Source of the DNA: Sphingomonas radiodurans | Lineage (GTDB): Bacteria; Pseudomonadota; Alphaproteobacteria; Sphingomonadales; Sphingomonadaceae | Assembly (NCBI RefSeq): GCF_020866845.1 | Contig: NZ_CP086594.1 | Span: 2,638,501-2,702,500, forward strand | Length of the DNA: 64,000 bases | Direction: 5' to 3' | The notes under the pieces: model-generated | What the model was told of the DNA's origin: nothing | The model's database searches: none | Seen by the model: the letters and a program-made list of their open reading frames with translations, nothing else | In this document: piece by piece, positions 28,302-37,938 of the stretch | How the letters are laid out: every line of letters starts with the position of its first letter | Position numbering within the stretch: position 1 is the stretch's first letter | Program-made: the position numbers and the translations under genes

Positions 28302-29509
28302 GCGCGCTCGAAGATCGCGGCGATGCCCTGGCCGCCGCCGATGCACATCGTCTCCAGCCCGTAGCGGCCGTCGCGGCGCTGCAGCTCGCGTGTCAGGTTC
28401 GCGAGGATACGCCCGCCGGTCGCGCCGATCGGGTGGCCGAGCGAAATGCCCGATCCGTTGACGTTGAGGATGTCGTTACGGCTGTCGTCCTTGCTCCAGC
28501 CCCAGCCCTTGAGCACCGCGAGTACCTGCGGCGCGAACGCCTCGTTGAGTTCGACGAGGTCGATGTCGTTCCAGCCGAGCCCGTTGCGCTTGAACAGGCG
28601 TTCGACCGCCGGCACCGGGCCAATGCCCATGCGCGAGGGATCGCAACCGGCCGCGGCCCAGGAATGGAACCAGGCGATCGGCTCAAGGCCAAGTTCCTCA
28701 AGCTTGTCCTCAGCTACGACGAGGCAGGCGGCGGCGGCATCGTTCTGTTGGCTGGCGTTGCCGGCGGTCACCACGCCGCCTTCGAGCGGGCGCAGCTTGC
28801 CGAGCGATTCAACAGTCGCGTCAGGGCGATAGCCTTCGTCGTGGTCGAACACGATTGGGTCGCCCTTCTTCTGCGGGACGGCGACGGGGACGAGTTCGTC
28901 GGCGAACAGCCCCTTCTCCCACGCCGCAGTGGCGCGCTGGTGGGAGCGAACGGCATAAGCGTCGGCCTCCTCGCGGCTGATATGGTAATCCTTGGCGAGG
29001 TTCTCGGCAGTCTCGATCATGCCGCTGATCACGCCGAAGCGCTCAATCGGCTGGGACATCAATCGCCCGCGCGTCAGGCGATCGTGCAGCGTGAGATTAC
29101 CCATGCGTGCGCCCTTGCGGATATCGGTCGAGTAATGCTCGACGTTCGACATGCTCTCGCAGCCGCCCGCGACGACCACGTCGGACGCGCCGGTCTGCAC
29201 CATCATTGCGGCGTCGATCACCGCCTGCAGGCCAGAGCCGCAGCGGCGATCGAGCTGGTAGCCGGGCACTTCGAGCGGGAGCCCGGCGGCGAGCCACGAC
29301 CAATGGCCGATCGCAGGCGCCTCGCCGTTGCCATAACCTTGCGCGAAGACGACATCATCGACGCGTGTGGGGTCGATCTTGCTGCGCTCGATCAGTGCTT
29401 TCAGGATCGTCGCGCCGAGCTGGCCGGCGGTCAGCGAGGAGAGGCTGCCGCCGAACTTGCCGACGGCGGTGCGGATTGGGGAGACGATCGCGGCGCGGCG
29501 GAGGGTCAT
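28298..29509 (-). CDS. Thiolase / acetyl-CoA acetyltransferase
   Basis: A 403-residue thiolase. The nucleophilic cysteine is in [12 protein letters not shown], the catalytic His is in [12 protein letters not shown], and the second cysteine is in [11 protein letters not shown] ([10 protein letters not shown]). [12 protein letters not shown] is also conserved. Degradative and biosynthetic thiolases share this set; the surrounding acyl-CoA dehydrogenases and SDR favour a degradative role, releasing acetyl- or propionyl-CoA from a 3-ketoacyl-CoA. Its start overlaps the end of the CoA-transferase gene and its stop overlaps the next dehydrogenase, so the operon is tightly coupled. Confidence 0.92.
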   Translation of the reverse strand: MTLRRAAIVSPIRTAVGKFGGSLSSLTAGQLGATILKALIERSKIDPTRVDDVVFAQGYGNGEAPAIGHWSWLAAGLPLEVPGYQLDRRCGSGLQAVIDAAMMVQTGASDVVVAGGCESMSNVEHYSTDIRKGARMGNLTLHDRLTRGRLMSQPIERFGVISGMIETAENLAKDYHISREEADAYAVRSHQRATAAWEKGLFADELVPVAVPQKKGDPIVFDHDEGYRPDATVESLGKLRPLEGGVVTAGNASQQNDAAAACLVVAEDKLEELGLEPIAWFHSWAAAGCDPSRMGIGPVPAVERLFKRNGLGWNDIDLVELNEAFAPQVLAVLKGWGWSKDDSRNDILNVNGSGISLGHPIGATGGRILANLTRELQRRDGRYGLETMCIGGGQGIAAIFERA

Positions 29510-30714
29510 GGGTTGTTCCTAGCTTGGCCGGCGATGCCAGCGTCGAAGAGGCGGGCGATCTCACCCGATGACAGGCCGAGGCGTTCTGCCAGCACCTGTT
29601 CGCTGTGCTCGCCATTGCGGGGGGCGGGCAGGGGAGGACGGCGTTCGTCACCGGGCAGCGTCGAGAAGGCGCCGGCGGCGGGGTAGCTGGTGCCGCTGGG
29701 GTCGTCCGCGGTGCCGAAGATCGGGTTTTCGGTGACAAGCCGGGGATCGCGCACCGCATCGGCCATCGTGCCGTAGACGGAGTGGACGATGCCGCCTGCG
29801 TCAAATGCCGTCGCCAGATCGGCGTGGTCGCGAGCGGCGATAGCCGCCTCGAACAACGGGAACAGCGCGTCGCGGTGGTTATAGCGTAGCCCGTCGTCCT
29901 TCGCGAAGTTGACGCCGCGCTCAGCCTCGACGCGGGCGACGGCGTCGCCCAAGTCGAGCGCGTCCACCAGATTGGCCCATTGCCGCGGCGTGACCACGAC
30001 GATCATCGTCCGCTTGCCGTCGCTCGTCGTGAAGTCGCGCCCGAACAGCCCGAACACGGTGTTCCCCAGCCGCGGGCGATCGGTGCCCGTGTCCAGCACT
30101 TCGGCGATCCCGCCAAGATTGGCGACGGTGCCGATCGCCACGTCCGACAAAGGCAAACGCACCTCGCCACCCTGGCCGGTCGCCTCCCGCCGGCGCAGCG
30201 CCGCCAGCAGCGCGAAGGCTGCATAGGAGCCGGTCAGCAAATCCCACGCCGGCAGTACATGATTGACCGGCTCCGGACCCGCACCCGTGAGCATCGGATA
30301 GCCGACCGCGTTGTTGACGGTGTAATCGAGCGCCGGGCTGCCATCCGGCCAGCCCATCACGCGTACGGTGATCAGATCCGGCCGTCCCGCCGCCAGCGTC
30401 TCGTGCGACAGGAACCCCTTCACCGGAAAATTGGTGACGAACTGCCCCGTCGCGCGCACCAGCGCCTGCAACAGCTCGCGCCCCTCGGGCCGACCGAGAT
30501 CGAGCGCGACACTCTTCTTCGCCCGGTTGAGGTTTTCCCAGTAGAGCGAATCGTTGTTTTGCGTGACCGGCCAGCGGCGGAAATCGGGGCCGCCGCCGAT
30601 CTGATCGACGCGGATCACCTCCGCCCCCATCTGCGCGAGATACAGGCCCGCCGTGGGCGAGGCGACGAACGACGACGCCTCGATCACGGTGAGGCCAGGG
30701 AGGAGGTCGTACAC
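29506..30714 (-). CDS. CaiB/BaiF-type (class III) CoA transferase
   Basis: A 402-residue protein. LPGLTVIEASSFVASPTAGLYLAQMGAEVIRV is the N-terminal Rossmann-type segment of class III CoA transferases, and WDLLTGSYAAFALLAAL holds the Asp expected to form the acyl-anhydride intermediate. RAKKSVALDLGRPEGRELL is another typical block. It would activate a carboxylic acid by moving CoA from a donor thioester. The gene lies between the two dehydrogenase-type enzymes in an operon, so it is the likely entry step of the pathway. Its end overlaps the thiolase start by four bases. Confidence 0.9.
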   Translation of the reverse strand: MYDLLPGLTVIEASSFVASPTAGLYLAQMGAEVIRVDQIGGGPDFRRWPVTQNNDSLYWENLNRAKKSVALDLGRPEGRELLQALVRATGQFVTNFPVKGFLSHETLAAGRPDLITVRVMGWPDGSPALDYTVNNAVGYPMLTGAGPEPVNHVLPAWDLLTGSYAAFALLAALRRREATGQGGEVRLPLSDVAIGTVANLGGIAEVLDTGTDRPRLGNTVFGLFGRDFTTSDGKRTMIVVVTPRQWANLVDALDLGDAVARVEAERGVNFAKDDGLRYNHRDALFPLFEAAIAARDHADLATAFDAGGIVHSVYGTMADAVRDPRLVTENPIFGTADDPSGTSYPAAGAFSTLPGDERRPPLPAPRNGEHSEQVLAERLGLSSGEIARLFDAGIAGQARNNP

Positions 30715-31893
30715 TCAGGCGACCCCGGCGTTGAATTCGCGCAGCATGTGCTTGGCGATCTGCAGTTGCAGGATCTGTGTCGTGCCTTCGTAAATGCGAT
30801 AGACGCGCGCATCGCGGAAGAAGCGCTCCGCCTCATATTCGGCGAGATAGCCTGCGCCGCCATAGACCTGCACCACGCGATCGACGATTCGGCCGCACGC
30901 TTCGGAAGCGAATACCTTCGCCGCCGCCGCCTTGCGCAGCACGTTCTCGCCAGCGTCGGCGCGGCGCGCGGCATCCTCGAGCATCGTGGTCGAGGCGTAG
31001 ATCTCGATGTCGCTTTCGGCGAGCATCTGCTGGATCAGCTGGAAATTCGCGATCGGCTCGCCAAATGCCTTTCGCTCGTTAGCGTAGCGCAGCGCGGAAT
31101 CCAGCGCGCGCTGGGCATAGCCGACGGACGCCGCCGCGACCGACAGGCGGCCATTGTCGAGGCTCTTCATCGCGGTGATGAAGCCCTTGCCCTCTTCCAG
31201 CCCGAGCAGCGCGTCGGCGGGCAGATGCACGTCCTCGACGATCACGTCGGCGATATGGCTCGCCGCCTGGCCCATCTTCTTGTCCGACTTGCCAACGGTG
31301 ATCCCCGGCGTGTTCATCGGCACGATGAAGGCGGAAACGTGCGCGTTCTTGGGCAGCGGCTCCCTCGACGTGCGCGCCATGATCAGCGCGACCTCGGCCT
31401 GCGGCGCGTTCGTGATGTATCGCTTGGTGCCGTTGAGGACCCAGCCGTTGCCCGAGCGGACCGCCATCGTCTGCATGCCGGCCGAGTCGCTGCCCGAACC
31501 CGGCTCGGTCAGTCCGAACGAGGCGATCATGCCGCCTGCGAGCTTGGGCAGCCACTCCTGTCGCTGTTCCCGGGTACCGCCATTCTTCAATGCGGAGGTG
31601 ACCATGCCGATCGTGATCGAGATGATCGAGCGGAAGCACGGCATGGCATAGGCGAGCTCGCGGATCGTGCGCGTGTATTGCGCGATATTCATCCCGGCGC
31701 CGCCATATTCCTCGGGAATGGTAATGCCGAACAGACCCATCTCGCGCATCTCGTCGATAATCGCGGGCGGGATGGTGTCGGTTTCGATGATCTCCTTCTC
31801 GGCCGGGATCAGCCGGTCGCGCACATAGCGCCGCAACTGGTCAATGAACTGGTCGAACGTCTCGGCATCCATGCCCGGATTAAGCGTGCTCAC
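30715..31893 (-). CDS. Acyl-CoA dehydrogenase
   Basis: A 392-residue enzyme of classical length. It contains FGITIPEEYGGAGMN, SFGLTEPGSGSDSAGMQT for FAD and substrate binding, ITNAPQAEVALIMARTS, and the C-terminal QVYGGAGYLAEYEAERFFRD with the catalytic Glu position in the AEYEAERFFRDAR segment. It introduces the alpha-beta double bond into an acyl-CoA and passes electrons to ETF. It directly abuts the CoA-transferase gene with no spacer. A different dehydrogenase with a longer N-terminus closes the same operon, implying two distinct acyl-CoA oxidations. Confidence 0.92.
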   Translation of the reverse strand: MSTLNPGMDAETFDQFIDQLRRYVRDRLIPAEKEIIETDTIPPAIIDEMREMGLFGITIPEEYGGAGMNIAQYTRTIRELAYAMPCFRSIISITIGMVTSALKNGGTREQRQEWLPKLAGGMIASFGLTEPGSGSDSAGMQTMAVRSGNGWVLNGTKRYITNAPQAEVALIMARTSREPLPKNAHVSAFIVPMNTPGITVGKSDKKMGQAASHIADVIVEDVHLPADALLGLEEGKGFITAMKSLDNGRLSVAAASVGYAQRALDSALRYANERKAFGEPIANFQLIQQMLAESDIEIYASTTMLEDAARRADAGENVLRKAAAAKVFASEACGRIVDRVVQVYGGAGYLAEYEAERFFRDARVYRIYEGTTQILQLQIAKHMLREFNAGVA

Positions 31894-31902
31894 AAGCGGT
31901 CC

Positions 31903-32832
31903 TCAGATCGGATCGTAGGGGAAGACGTGCGCGGACACTTCATCGGCGCGCGCGAAGCTCGGCCGGAACGACGGCACCAGCTCGTCTGCAATAGACTGCG
32001 CCGTCCAGCCATCAGTCTTCGTCATCGAGCGGATCGGGCGCGGCTTGGAGAACAAGACGATTTCGTTGCGGCGCACCGCGAAGATCTGGTTGCTGACGTC
32101 CTTCGACAAGTCGGACGCAAGGAAGGCGACAAGCGGCGCGATCTTCTCCGCGCCCATCGTCTGCAATCGTTCTACGCGCTGCTTCGCCTCAGGCGTTTCG
32201 GCCGGGATCGAGGCGGTCATTCGGCTCCACGCGAACGGCGCGATACAGTTCGAGCGCACCCCGGCGCGCGCCATGTCGAGCGCGATCGATTGCGACAGGC
32301 CGACGATGCCGAGCTTGGCGGCAGAATAATTCGCCTGACCGATGTTGCCGATCAGGCCGCTGGTGGAGGTGAAATGGACAAAGCTGCCCGATTGCTGGTC
32401 GCGGAAGTACGGCGTGGCCGCCTTGGAGACGTTGAACGCGCCGTTGAGGTGGACGTCGATCACTGCGCGCCAATCCTCGTGGCTCATCTTGTGCCAGATC
32501 GTGTCGCGCAGGATGCCCGCGTTGTTCACAACCGCGTCGATGCGACCAAAGCGTTTAACCGCGTCTTCGACGATTGAGACGGCGCCCGCAGGATCGGAGA
32601 CGCTGGCGAGGTTGGCGTGGGCTTGTCCGCCAGCGCGAACGATGTCGGCTACGGTCTGCTCGGCCGGGCCGGCTGCGATGCCGCCCTTCTCGATCTCGCC
32701 GCTGCCGCTAACGCCCGGATCGTTGACGACGACAGCAGCGCCTTCCTTGGCGCACAGCCAAGCGATCTCACGCCCAATGCCGCGCCCTGCGCCGGTCACG
32801 GCGACGACTTTGCCAGCGAGAATGCCCGTCAT
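31903..32832 (-). CDS. Short-chain dehydrogenase, (R)-3-hydroxyacyl-CoA dehydrogenase-like
   Basis: A 309-residue SDR. The cofactor motif GAGRGIGRE, the NNAG motif (VVNNAGILRD), the catalytic Ser in HFTSTSGLIG and YSAAK are all present. The C-terminal extension after residue 240 (VAFLASDLSKDVSNQIFAVR) matches the hydroxyacyl-CoA dehydrogenase module of multifunctional beta-oxidation enzymes. It would oxidise a 3-hydroxyacyl-CoA to the 3-keto form that the thiolase splits. It is the promoter-proximal gene, 109 bases from the divergent IclR regulator. Confidence 0.87.
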   Translation of the reverse strand: MTGILAGKVVAVTGAGRGIGREIAWLCAKEGAAVVVNDPGVSGSGEIEKGGIAAGPAEQTVADIVRAGGQAHANLASVSDPAGAVSIVEDAVKRFGRIDAVVNNAGILRDTIWHKMSHEDWRAVIDVHLNGAFNVSKAATPYFRDQQSGSFVHFTSTSGLIGNIGQANYSAAKLGIVGLSQSIALDMARAGVRSNCIAPFAWSRMTASIPAETPEAKQRVERLQTMGAEKIAPLVAFLASDLSKDVSNQIFAVRRNEIVLFSKPRPIRSMTKTDGWTAQSIADELVPSFRPSFARADEVSAHVFPYDPI

Positions 32833-32846
32833 CCGCCTCTCCTTAT

Positions 32847-32927
32847 GCTAGCAACGCTAGCCGATGGTTAGGCGAGTTTCAACAGTACTCCTTTCAGGTG
32901 CGGGCATTGTTTTTCGACCCGTTGAAA
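32847..32927. promoter_or_regulatory. Regulatory repeats between the catabolic operon and the IclR gene
   Basis: GCTAGC occurs twice at 32847-32852 and 32856-32861, giving a tandem palindrome just upstream of the SDR start. A separate inverted pair, TTTCAAC (32877-32883) and GTTGAAA (32921-32927), lies nearer the regulator. Either could be the IclR operator. Confidence 0.4.
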
Positions 32928-32941
32928 AGTAAGCTGGGTGG

Positions 32942-33703
32942 ATGGATGCACAGGTTAAGTCGGTTAGTCATGCCTTGGCGATCATGCGTCACTTGGCGAG
33001 CGGCCAGCCACAGACGCTGTCTGAAGTAGCGCGTGCTTGCGCGCTGAGCCCATCGACATGCCTTGCGCTGCTGCGCACCTTATCAGCCGAGCGGGTGCTC
33101 GTTGCCGCAACAGGGAAGCGATATGCGCTGGCGCCGGCGTGGCACGAGAACGTGACACAATGGGCTGATCCGCAAGCGCAAGTAGTCGCCGCCGCGCAGC
33201 CGTTGCTCGCGAAACTGGCGCGCACGTTGGAAGCGCCGGTCGGGCTGTGGCGCGTCGTGCCGCGAGAGCGGCTCCAGCTTGTCGCGCTTGGCGAAAGCAA
33301 AGCACCGACCCGCATCCACATGGCGATCGGTCAACGCCAGCCGATCGGGGGTGGCGCCACCGGCCGCGCTCTGGCGGCGGCGCAGCGGCTCGACGAGCGC
33401 GCGGTCGCCGCGCGGTTCGCGGCGGTGCGATGGGAAAGCCCGCTCGATCTGGAAACGTATCGTCGGCAGATCATGGACGCGGCGCGCGATGGCTATGCCG
33501 TGGATGACCGCTTCGGCCACGCGGGTGTACGCTCGGTTGCTGTGGTCGTAGTGGGAGCGGAGCCAGCACTGTGCCTCTCCGCATCGTTCTTCGCGGACGT
33601 TGCGCTTCGGTGGACCTTGGCAGCCGTGGGCGAGCAGCTGAAGGCGCTGGGCGCCGAATTAATCGATCAATCGTCCGCCCGGCTCAAGTCAGTCGTGGAA
33701 TAG
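32942..33703 (+). CDS. IclR-family transcriptional regulator
   Basis: A 253-residue protein. Residues 1-65 hold the winged helix (VSHALAIMRHLASGQPQTLSEVARA, LSPSTCLALLRTLSAERVL), and the remainder the IclR ligand domain with GGGATGRALAAAQ, YRRQIMDAARDGYAVDD and GVRSVAVVVVGAEPALCLSA. The head-to-head position makes it the probable ligand-responsive regulator of the acyl-CoA operon. Its stop codon TAG (33701-33703) directly touches the stop of the convergent ispG gene, with no base between them. Confidence 0.88.
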   Translation: MDAQVKSVSHALAIMRHLASGQPQTLSEVARACALSPSTCLALLRTLSAERVLVAATGKRYALAPAWHENVTQWADPQAQVVAAAQPLLAKLARTLEAPVGLWRVVPRERLQLVALGESKAPTRIHMAIGQRQPIGGGATGRALAAAQRLDERAVAARFAAVRWESPLDLETYRRQIMDAARDGYAVDDRFGHAGVRSVAVVVVGAEPALCLSASFFADVALRWTLAAVGEQLKALGAELIDQSSARLKSVVE

Positions 33704-34828
33704 CTACTCGGCCGCCACCGTCATCGCCGCATCCGCAGCCTCGATCTCCGCCGCCTTTGCCTCGACCAGCCGCACGATGTGATCGACCATCCCGGCATCC
33801 TGCACATGATGATCGGTCACGCCCGACAAATACACCATATGCTTGCCGTTGCCGCCGCCGGTGATCCCGATGTCGGTCTCGCGTGCCTCGCCGGGGCCAT
33901 TGACGACGCAGCCGAGCACTGACAGCGACATCGGGGTGCGGATGTGCTGCAACCGTTCCTCGAGCGCCTGGACGGTGCGGATCACGTCGAACCCCTGCCG
34001 CGCACAGCTGGGGCAACTCACTACGCGCACGCCGCGATTGCGAATGCCGAGCGCCTTCAGGATCTCGAACCCTACGCGCACCTCTTCCTCAGGCTCGGCC
34101 GAGAGCGAGACGCGGATCGTGTCGCCGATGCCGTACCAGAGCAGCGAGCCCATTCCGATCGCGCTCTTCACCGTCCCGCCGACGAACCCGCCCGCCTCTG
34201 TGATACCCAGGTGCAGCGGGCAATCGACCAATTCTGCCAGCTGCTGATACGCCGCGACTGCCAAGAACAGGTCGGACGCCTTCACCGCGACCTTGAAATT
34301 GTGGAAATCGCGGTCCTGCAGCAGTTTAATGTGATCCAGCGCGCTTTCGACCAGCGCCTCGGGACAGGGCTCACCATATTTCTCGAGCAGATCGCGTTCG
34401 AGACTGCCGCCATTCACCCCGATGCGGATCGCGCAGCCGTTCGCCTTGGCAGCGTTGACCACTTCGTTGACGCGCTCGGCCGAGCCGATGTTGCCCGGAT
34501 TGATCCGCAGGCACGCCGCACCCGCATCCGCCGCCTCGAGCGCGCGTTTGTAGTGGAAGTGGATGTCGGCGACGATCGGCACGCGTGATGCGCGCACAAT
34601 CTGGCCCAGCGCCGCGGTCGATTCGACATCGGGGCAGCTGACGCGGATGATATCGACGCCGGCATCTTCGCAGCGGCGGATCTGGTCGATCGTGGCGCGT
34701 GGGTCCGATGTTGGGGTGTTCGTCATCGTCTGTACCGTCACCGGCGCATCGCCGCCGACGGGGACATTGCCGACCATGATCTGACGGCTTTTGCGACGCT
34801 GGATATCGCGCCAGGGGCGGAGGGACAT
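33704..34828 (-). CDS. ispG: (E)-4-hydroxy-3-methylbut-2-enyl-diphosphate synthase (flavodoxin)
   Basis: A 374-residue IspG of the bacterial short type. The TIM-barrel part has [30 protein letters not shown] and LRINPGNIG. The [4Fe-4S] cluster ligands are in [13 protein letters not shown] and [11 protein letters not shown], and the GITGGGNGK segment near the end is conserved. IspG performs the penultimate step of the MEP isoprenoid route that supplies carotenoid, quinone and, in phototrophs, bacteriochlorophyll tails. It is a housekeeping gene located between the catabolic block and DUF1993. Confidence 0.96.
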   Translation of the reverse strand: MSLRPWRDIQRRKSRQIMVGNVPVGGDAPVTVQTMTNTPTSDPRATIDQIRRCEDAGVDIIRVSCPDVESTAALGQIVRASRVPIVADIHFHYKRALEAADAGAACLRINPGNIGSAERVNEVVNAAKANGCAIRIGVNGGSLERDLLEKYGEPCPEALVESALDHIKLLQDRDFHNFKVAVKASDLFLAVAAYQQLAELVDCPLHLGITEAGGFVGGTVKSAIGMGSLLWYGIGDTIRVSLSAEPEEEVRVGFEILKALGIRNRGVRVVSCPSCARQGFDVIRTVQALEERLQHIRTPMSLSVLGCVVNGPGEARETDIGITGGGNGKHMVYLSGVTDHHVQDAGMVDHIVRLVEAKAAEIEAADAAMTVAAE

Positions 34829-34897
34829 TGAGGCTTCCTATCGGCTTTACCGGCGATATAGCGTCTCCAGCGAATAAACGAAATCAGGGGCAGGATC

Positions 34898-35419
34898 ATG
34901 ACGTTTTCACTGTTCGACGCGGTTGTTCCTTCCAATCTTCAGATACTCGGCGTGGTTGATGGTTTGATCGACAAGGCCGAGGCGTTCGCCAAGGAAAGGG
35001 GGATGGCGCCCGCCGAGCTGATCGACGCTCGCCTCGCGCCCGACATGCTGCCGTTCGGTTATCAGGTGAAATCCGTCGCTGAGCATTCGCGCGGCGGGAT
35101 TGACGGGGTTCGCGGCGGCAATTTTTCGCCGAGCATGACGCCGTGGCCGACCGATTTTGCCGGTCTGCACGAAAAGATCAGCGCCGCGACTGCCGCGCTA
35201 GAGGCGATCGATCGCGTCGACTTCGACGCGCTGGCCGACAAGGATACGCAATTCTCGATGGGCGAGATGAAAATGCCATTCACCGGCGCGCATTTCCTGC
35301 TCTCCTTCTCGCAGCCGAACTTCTATTTCCACGCCACTACCGCTTACGCGATCCTGCGCGCACAAGGTGTGAAGCTGGGCAAGCGCGATTTCTTGGGGCA
35401 GTTGCGCATGAAGCGCTGA
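34898..35419 (+). CDS. DUF1993 family protein
   Basis: A 173-residue protein with the features of DUF1993, a DinB-like helical fold: a first helix VVPSNLQILGVVDGLIDKAEAFA, ELIDARLAPDMLPFGYQVKSVAEHS, and the C-terminal GAHFLLSFSQPNFYFHATTAYAILRAQGV. His residues in the last segment and in AEHS could bind a metal as in DinB-type proteins. No function has been shown for the family. It stands alone, with AGGGGCAGGATC just upstream of the ATG. Confidence 0.85.
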   Translation: MTFSLFDAVVPSNLQILGVVDGLIDKAEAFAKERGMAPAELIDARLAPDMLPFGYQVKSVAEHSRGGIDGVRGGNFSPSMTPWPTDFAGLHEKISAATAALEAIDRVDFDALADKDTQFSMGEMKMPFTGAHFLLSFSQPNFYFHATTAYAILRAQGVKLGKRDFLGQLRMKR

Positions 35420-35462
35420 ACTACAGCAACATTTCGTTACCGTTGCGCGCTATGCCGTCGGG

Positions 35463-36628
35463 GTGTCCAGCTCCGTAGTACCCTGCGATCGTCATCATGG
35501 CCTAGATTGGTTGCGGATCGGCGCGTTCGCGCTCCTGATCGGCTACCATGTGGCAATGGTGGTTGCACCGTGGCCCTGGGTCACGAAATGGCCCGAGACC
35601 TTTCCGGCGCTGATCGTCCCGATGACGTTGCTGACACCGTGGCGGATCCCTCTGCTGTTCGTAGTCTCGGGTTTCGCTACGCGGCGACTGTTGGGGCGGA
35701 ACCCGAACATCCGGGCGTTTACGAGAGGCCGCAGCCTGCGCCTGCTGGTGCCGCTCGCCTTCGCGATGCTCGTGCTGTTGCCGCCCGAACTGTGGGTGAG
35801 GGTGCGGTTGGCCGGCAATCCGGACAGTTTGGCGACCTATTGGCTCGGCGATTATTGGAGTCCGATCGTCAATTATGGCCGCAGCTTCCCGAACTGGGAG
35901 CATATGTGGTTCGTCGTCTACCTATGGGCCTATACGATGGTACTTGCCGCGCTCGTGGTGGCGGTCGAGGCTGGGCGCATCCAGGGGCGGTTCGATCGGC
36001 TTGCGCGCGGAATGCGGCTTGCATGGATGCCTATCGTCGGTCTGGCAGGCATGAAGGTCGCGCTGATGTTTTTCGTACCTGAGACGCAGGGGCTTACCAC
36101 TGATTGGACGGGCCACGCAGCTACCTCCCGTTGTTCCTATTCGGTTTTGCGCTCGGCGGCTCGTCGGCGCTGTGGCATGCGATCGCACGACTCTGGCCGA
36201 TAAAGCTCGCGATTGTCGGGCTGAGCGGCGCGATCGTGGTGTGGCTGGAACTGACCTATCAGGGCAGCGCGGTGCCTAGTCATGCGATGATGGCGATCGA
36301 TCGCGCAGCGCGGCTTGCGATGGCTTGGGGTGTGATCGTCGCGCTGCTACGGCTGGCGGATGCGCGGTTCAACCACGATCATCCCGTCCGTGCGCCACTC
36401 GCCGAGGCGGTGTTCCCCTCCTATCTGATCCACCATCCGGTACTGGTGGTGCTGGCTTGGCTCGCGCCGAGCCGGGGCATGGGTGCGGGGGTCGGCTTCG
36501 TGTTCCTGTTTAGCGCGACGATCGCCGCTTGCGCCTCAGCCTATCTGGTCGGTCGTGAAATCAAGTGGCTGCGACCGCTGATCGGCCTCGCGCAAGCGCC
36601 GGCGCGAGCCAAGCCGCTGACTGCGTGA
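35463..36628 (+). pseudogene. Acyltransferase_3 family gene broken by a frameshift
   Basis: Two phases encode one protein. The first (35463 to about 36119) reads LDWLRIGAFALLIGYHVAMV through LGDYW and NWEHMWFVVYLWAYTMV and the second (about 36120 to 36628) continues as YLPLFLFGFALGGSSALWHA to SYLIHHPVLVV and IKWLRPLIGL. The break is at 36119-36120 in CACGCAGCTAC; adding one A gives His-Ala-Ser-Tyr, exactly as in the intact paralogue downstream. The family comprises OpgC-like multipass acyltransferases that modify exported glycans. A single-base deletion or a sequencing error would explain it. Confidence 0.8.
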
Positions 36629-36668
36629 CGGTTCCCGCACAAGGCCCAAGCTGCTAGGCGGCGGCGTG

Positions 36669-37841
36669 ATGCAGCGGCACTACGGCCTGGACTGGCTCCG
36701 CATCGGGGCCTTCGCGATCCTGATCCTTTATCATATCGGCATGGTGTTCGTGCCATGGCCATTTCACGTGAAGCTGGCAGTCGAGCAGTGGGTGGCGGTG
36801 CCAATGATGCTGTCGAACCCGTGGCGATTGTCGCTGCTGTTCGTCGTATCGGGCTACGCCAGCCGCGCGCTGTTCCTGCGTAGCGTTGGCCCGCTGGCGT
36901 TCGCGGGCAACCGCAGCGCAAGGCTGCTGGTTCCTCTAATCTTCGGAATGCTGGTAATAATTCCGCCGCAGCCGTGGGTCGAGTTGGTCACTCAGCACGG
37001 CTATCGTGTCGGCTTCTTCGCATTCTGGACGGGCGATTACTTCCGCTTCGGGAAGCTTGCTGGCATCGACTTGCCAACTTGGAACCACTTGTGGTTCGTG
37101 GCTTATCTGTGGTTGTACACATTAGTCCTGATCGCACTTCTGGCAATCACGCCGGCCAGCGTGCGGCGCTCAGCGCAGCGCGCGTATCGCCGGCTGTTCG
37201 GCGGCCTTGGTGCGCTGCTTATTCCGATGGGGTGGCTGATGCTCGTCAGCGGCGTGCTGTTCCCCGGTGCGCGCGAGACGCATGCGGTGCTTGGCGACTG
37301 GGTGGCGCATGCGAGCTATTTTCCGATGTTCGTCTTCGGCTTCGCGCTGGCTGGCAGCGAGCGGACGCTCGCGAGCTTCGCGCGTTGGTGGAAGCCGGCC
37401 GCGGTGCTCGCTGTCCTCGGCTATGTCGCGGTGGCCGGGATTGCGATAGTGTTTCCCGGACTCAGGGTCACGCCGCGGCCCTTCGGCACGATCTTCAGCC
37501 TGGCGCGCGGGGTGGAAGGCTGGATGGCGATCGCAGCGCTGATCGGGGCTGCAGAGACTTTCTGGAACCACGACCACCGGTGGCGACCGATGCTGACGGA
37601 GGCTGTGTTCCCGTTCTATCTTATCCACCAGACGCTGATCGTGGTCGTCGCTTATTGGCTGCTGCCGCTCCGCTTGTCGGGCGCGGCTGAGTTCGCCATC
37701 CTGGTTGTGATAACGGTGGTGGGATGTGCGGCCTTTTACCTGATTGGGCGACGGATAGCGTGGCTGCGCCCGTTGATCGGGCTGAGGGTGCATCGGCAAG
37801 CACCGACCAAGTCCGATCCGCGGCCGGCAGTCGCTTCATAA
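36669..37841 (+). CDS. Acyltransferase_3 / OpgC-like membrane acyltransferase
   Basis: The ATG at 36669 (a GTG lies three bases earlier) gives 390 residues with about ten TM helices. The family motif with the catalytic His is in the first helix (YGLDWLRIGAFAILILYHIG), followed by RLSLLFVVSGYASRALF, WNHLWFVAYLWLYTL, YFPMFVFGFALAGS and FPFYLIHQTLIVVVAY. Such enzymes transfer acyl groups across the membrane to polysaccharides or glucans. It is a tandem paralogue of the frameshifted gene upstream and starts 40 bases after it. Confidence 0.88.
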   Translation: MQRHYGLDWLRIGAFAILILYHIGMVFVPWPFHVKLAVEQWVAVPMMLSNPWRLSLLFVVSGYASRALFLRSVGPLAFAGNRSARLLVPLIFGMLVIIPPQPWVELVTQHGYRVGFFAFWTGDYFRFGKLAGIDLPTWNHLWFVAYLWLYTLVLIALLAITPASVRRSAQRAYRRLFGGLGALLIPMGWLMLVSGVLFPGARETHAVLGDWVAHASYFPMFVFGFALAGSERTLASFARWWKPAAVLAVLGYVAVAGIAIVFPGLRVTPRPFGTIFSLARGVEGWMAIAALIGAAETFWNHDHRWRPMLTEAVFPFYLIHQTLIVVVAYWLLPLRLSGAAEFAILVVITVVGCAAFYLIGRRIAWLRPLIGLRVHRQAPTKSDPRPAVAS

Positions 37842-37854
37842 TCCGTCACCCCAA

Positions 37855-37915
37855 CAAAAGCTGGGGTCGCCGAGTAATCTACCAAGGCGCTTGCCTCACG
37901 CGGCCCCAGCTTTTG
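37855..37915. terminator. Perfect 12-base inverted repeat between convergent genes
   Basis: CAAAAGCTGGGG (37855-37866) and CCCCAGCTTTTG (37904-37915) pair perfectly across a 37-base loop, flanked by GTCACCCCA and GAATGAC-type ends. It separates the acyltransferase from the convergent HlyD remnant and probably ends both transcripts; the ends also resemble a mobile sphingomonad palindrome. Confidence 0.55.
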
Positions 37916-37938
37916 CTAGAATGACAGCCACGGCGGTC

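Noticed and set aside
29980..32577. An 865-codon plus-strand open frame
   Set aside because: It runs antisense to three clear enzyme genes (SDR, acyl-CoA dehydrogenase, CoA transferase) and shows no domain.
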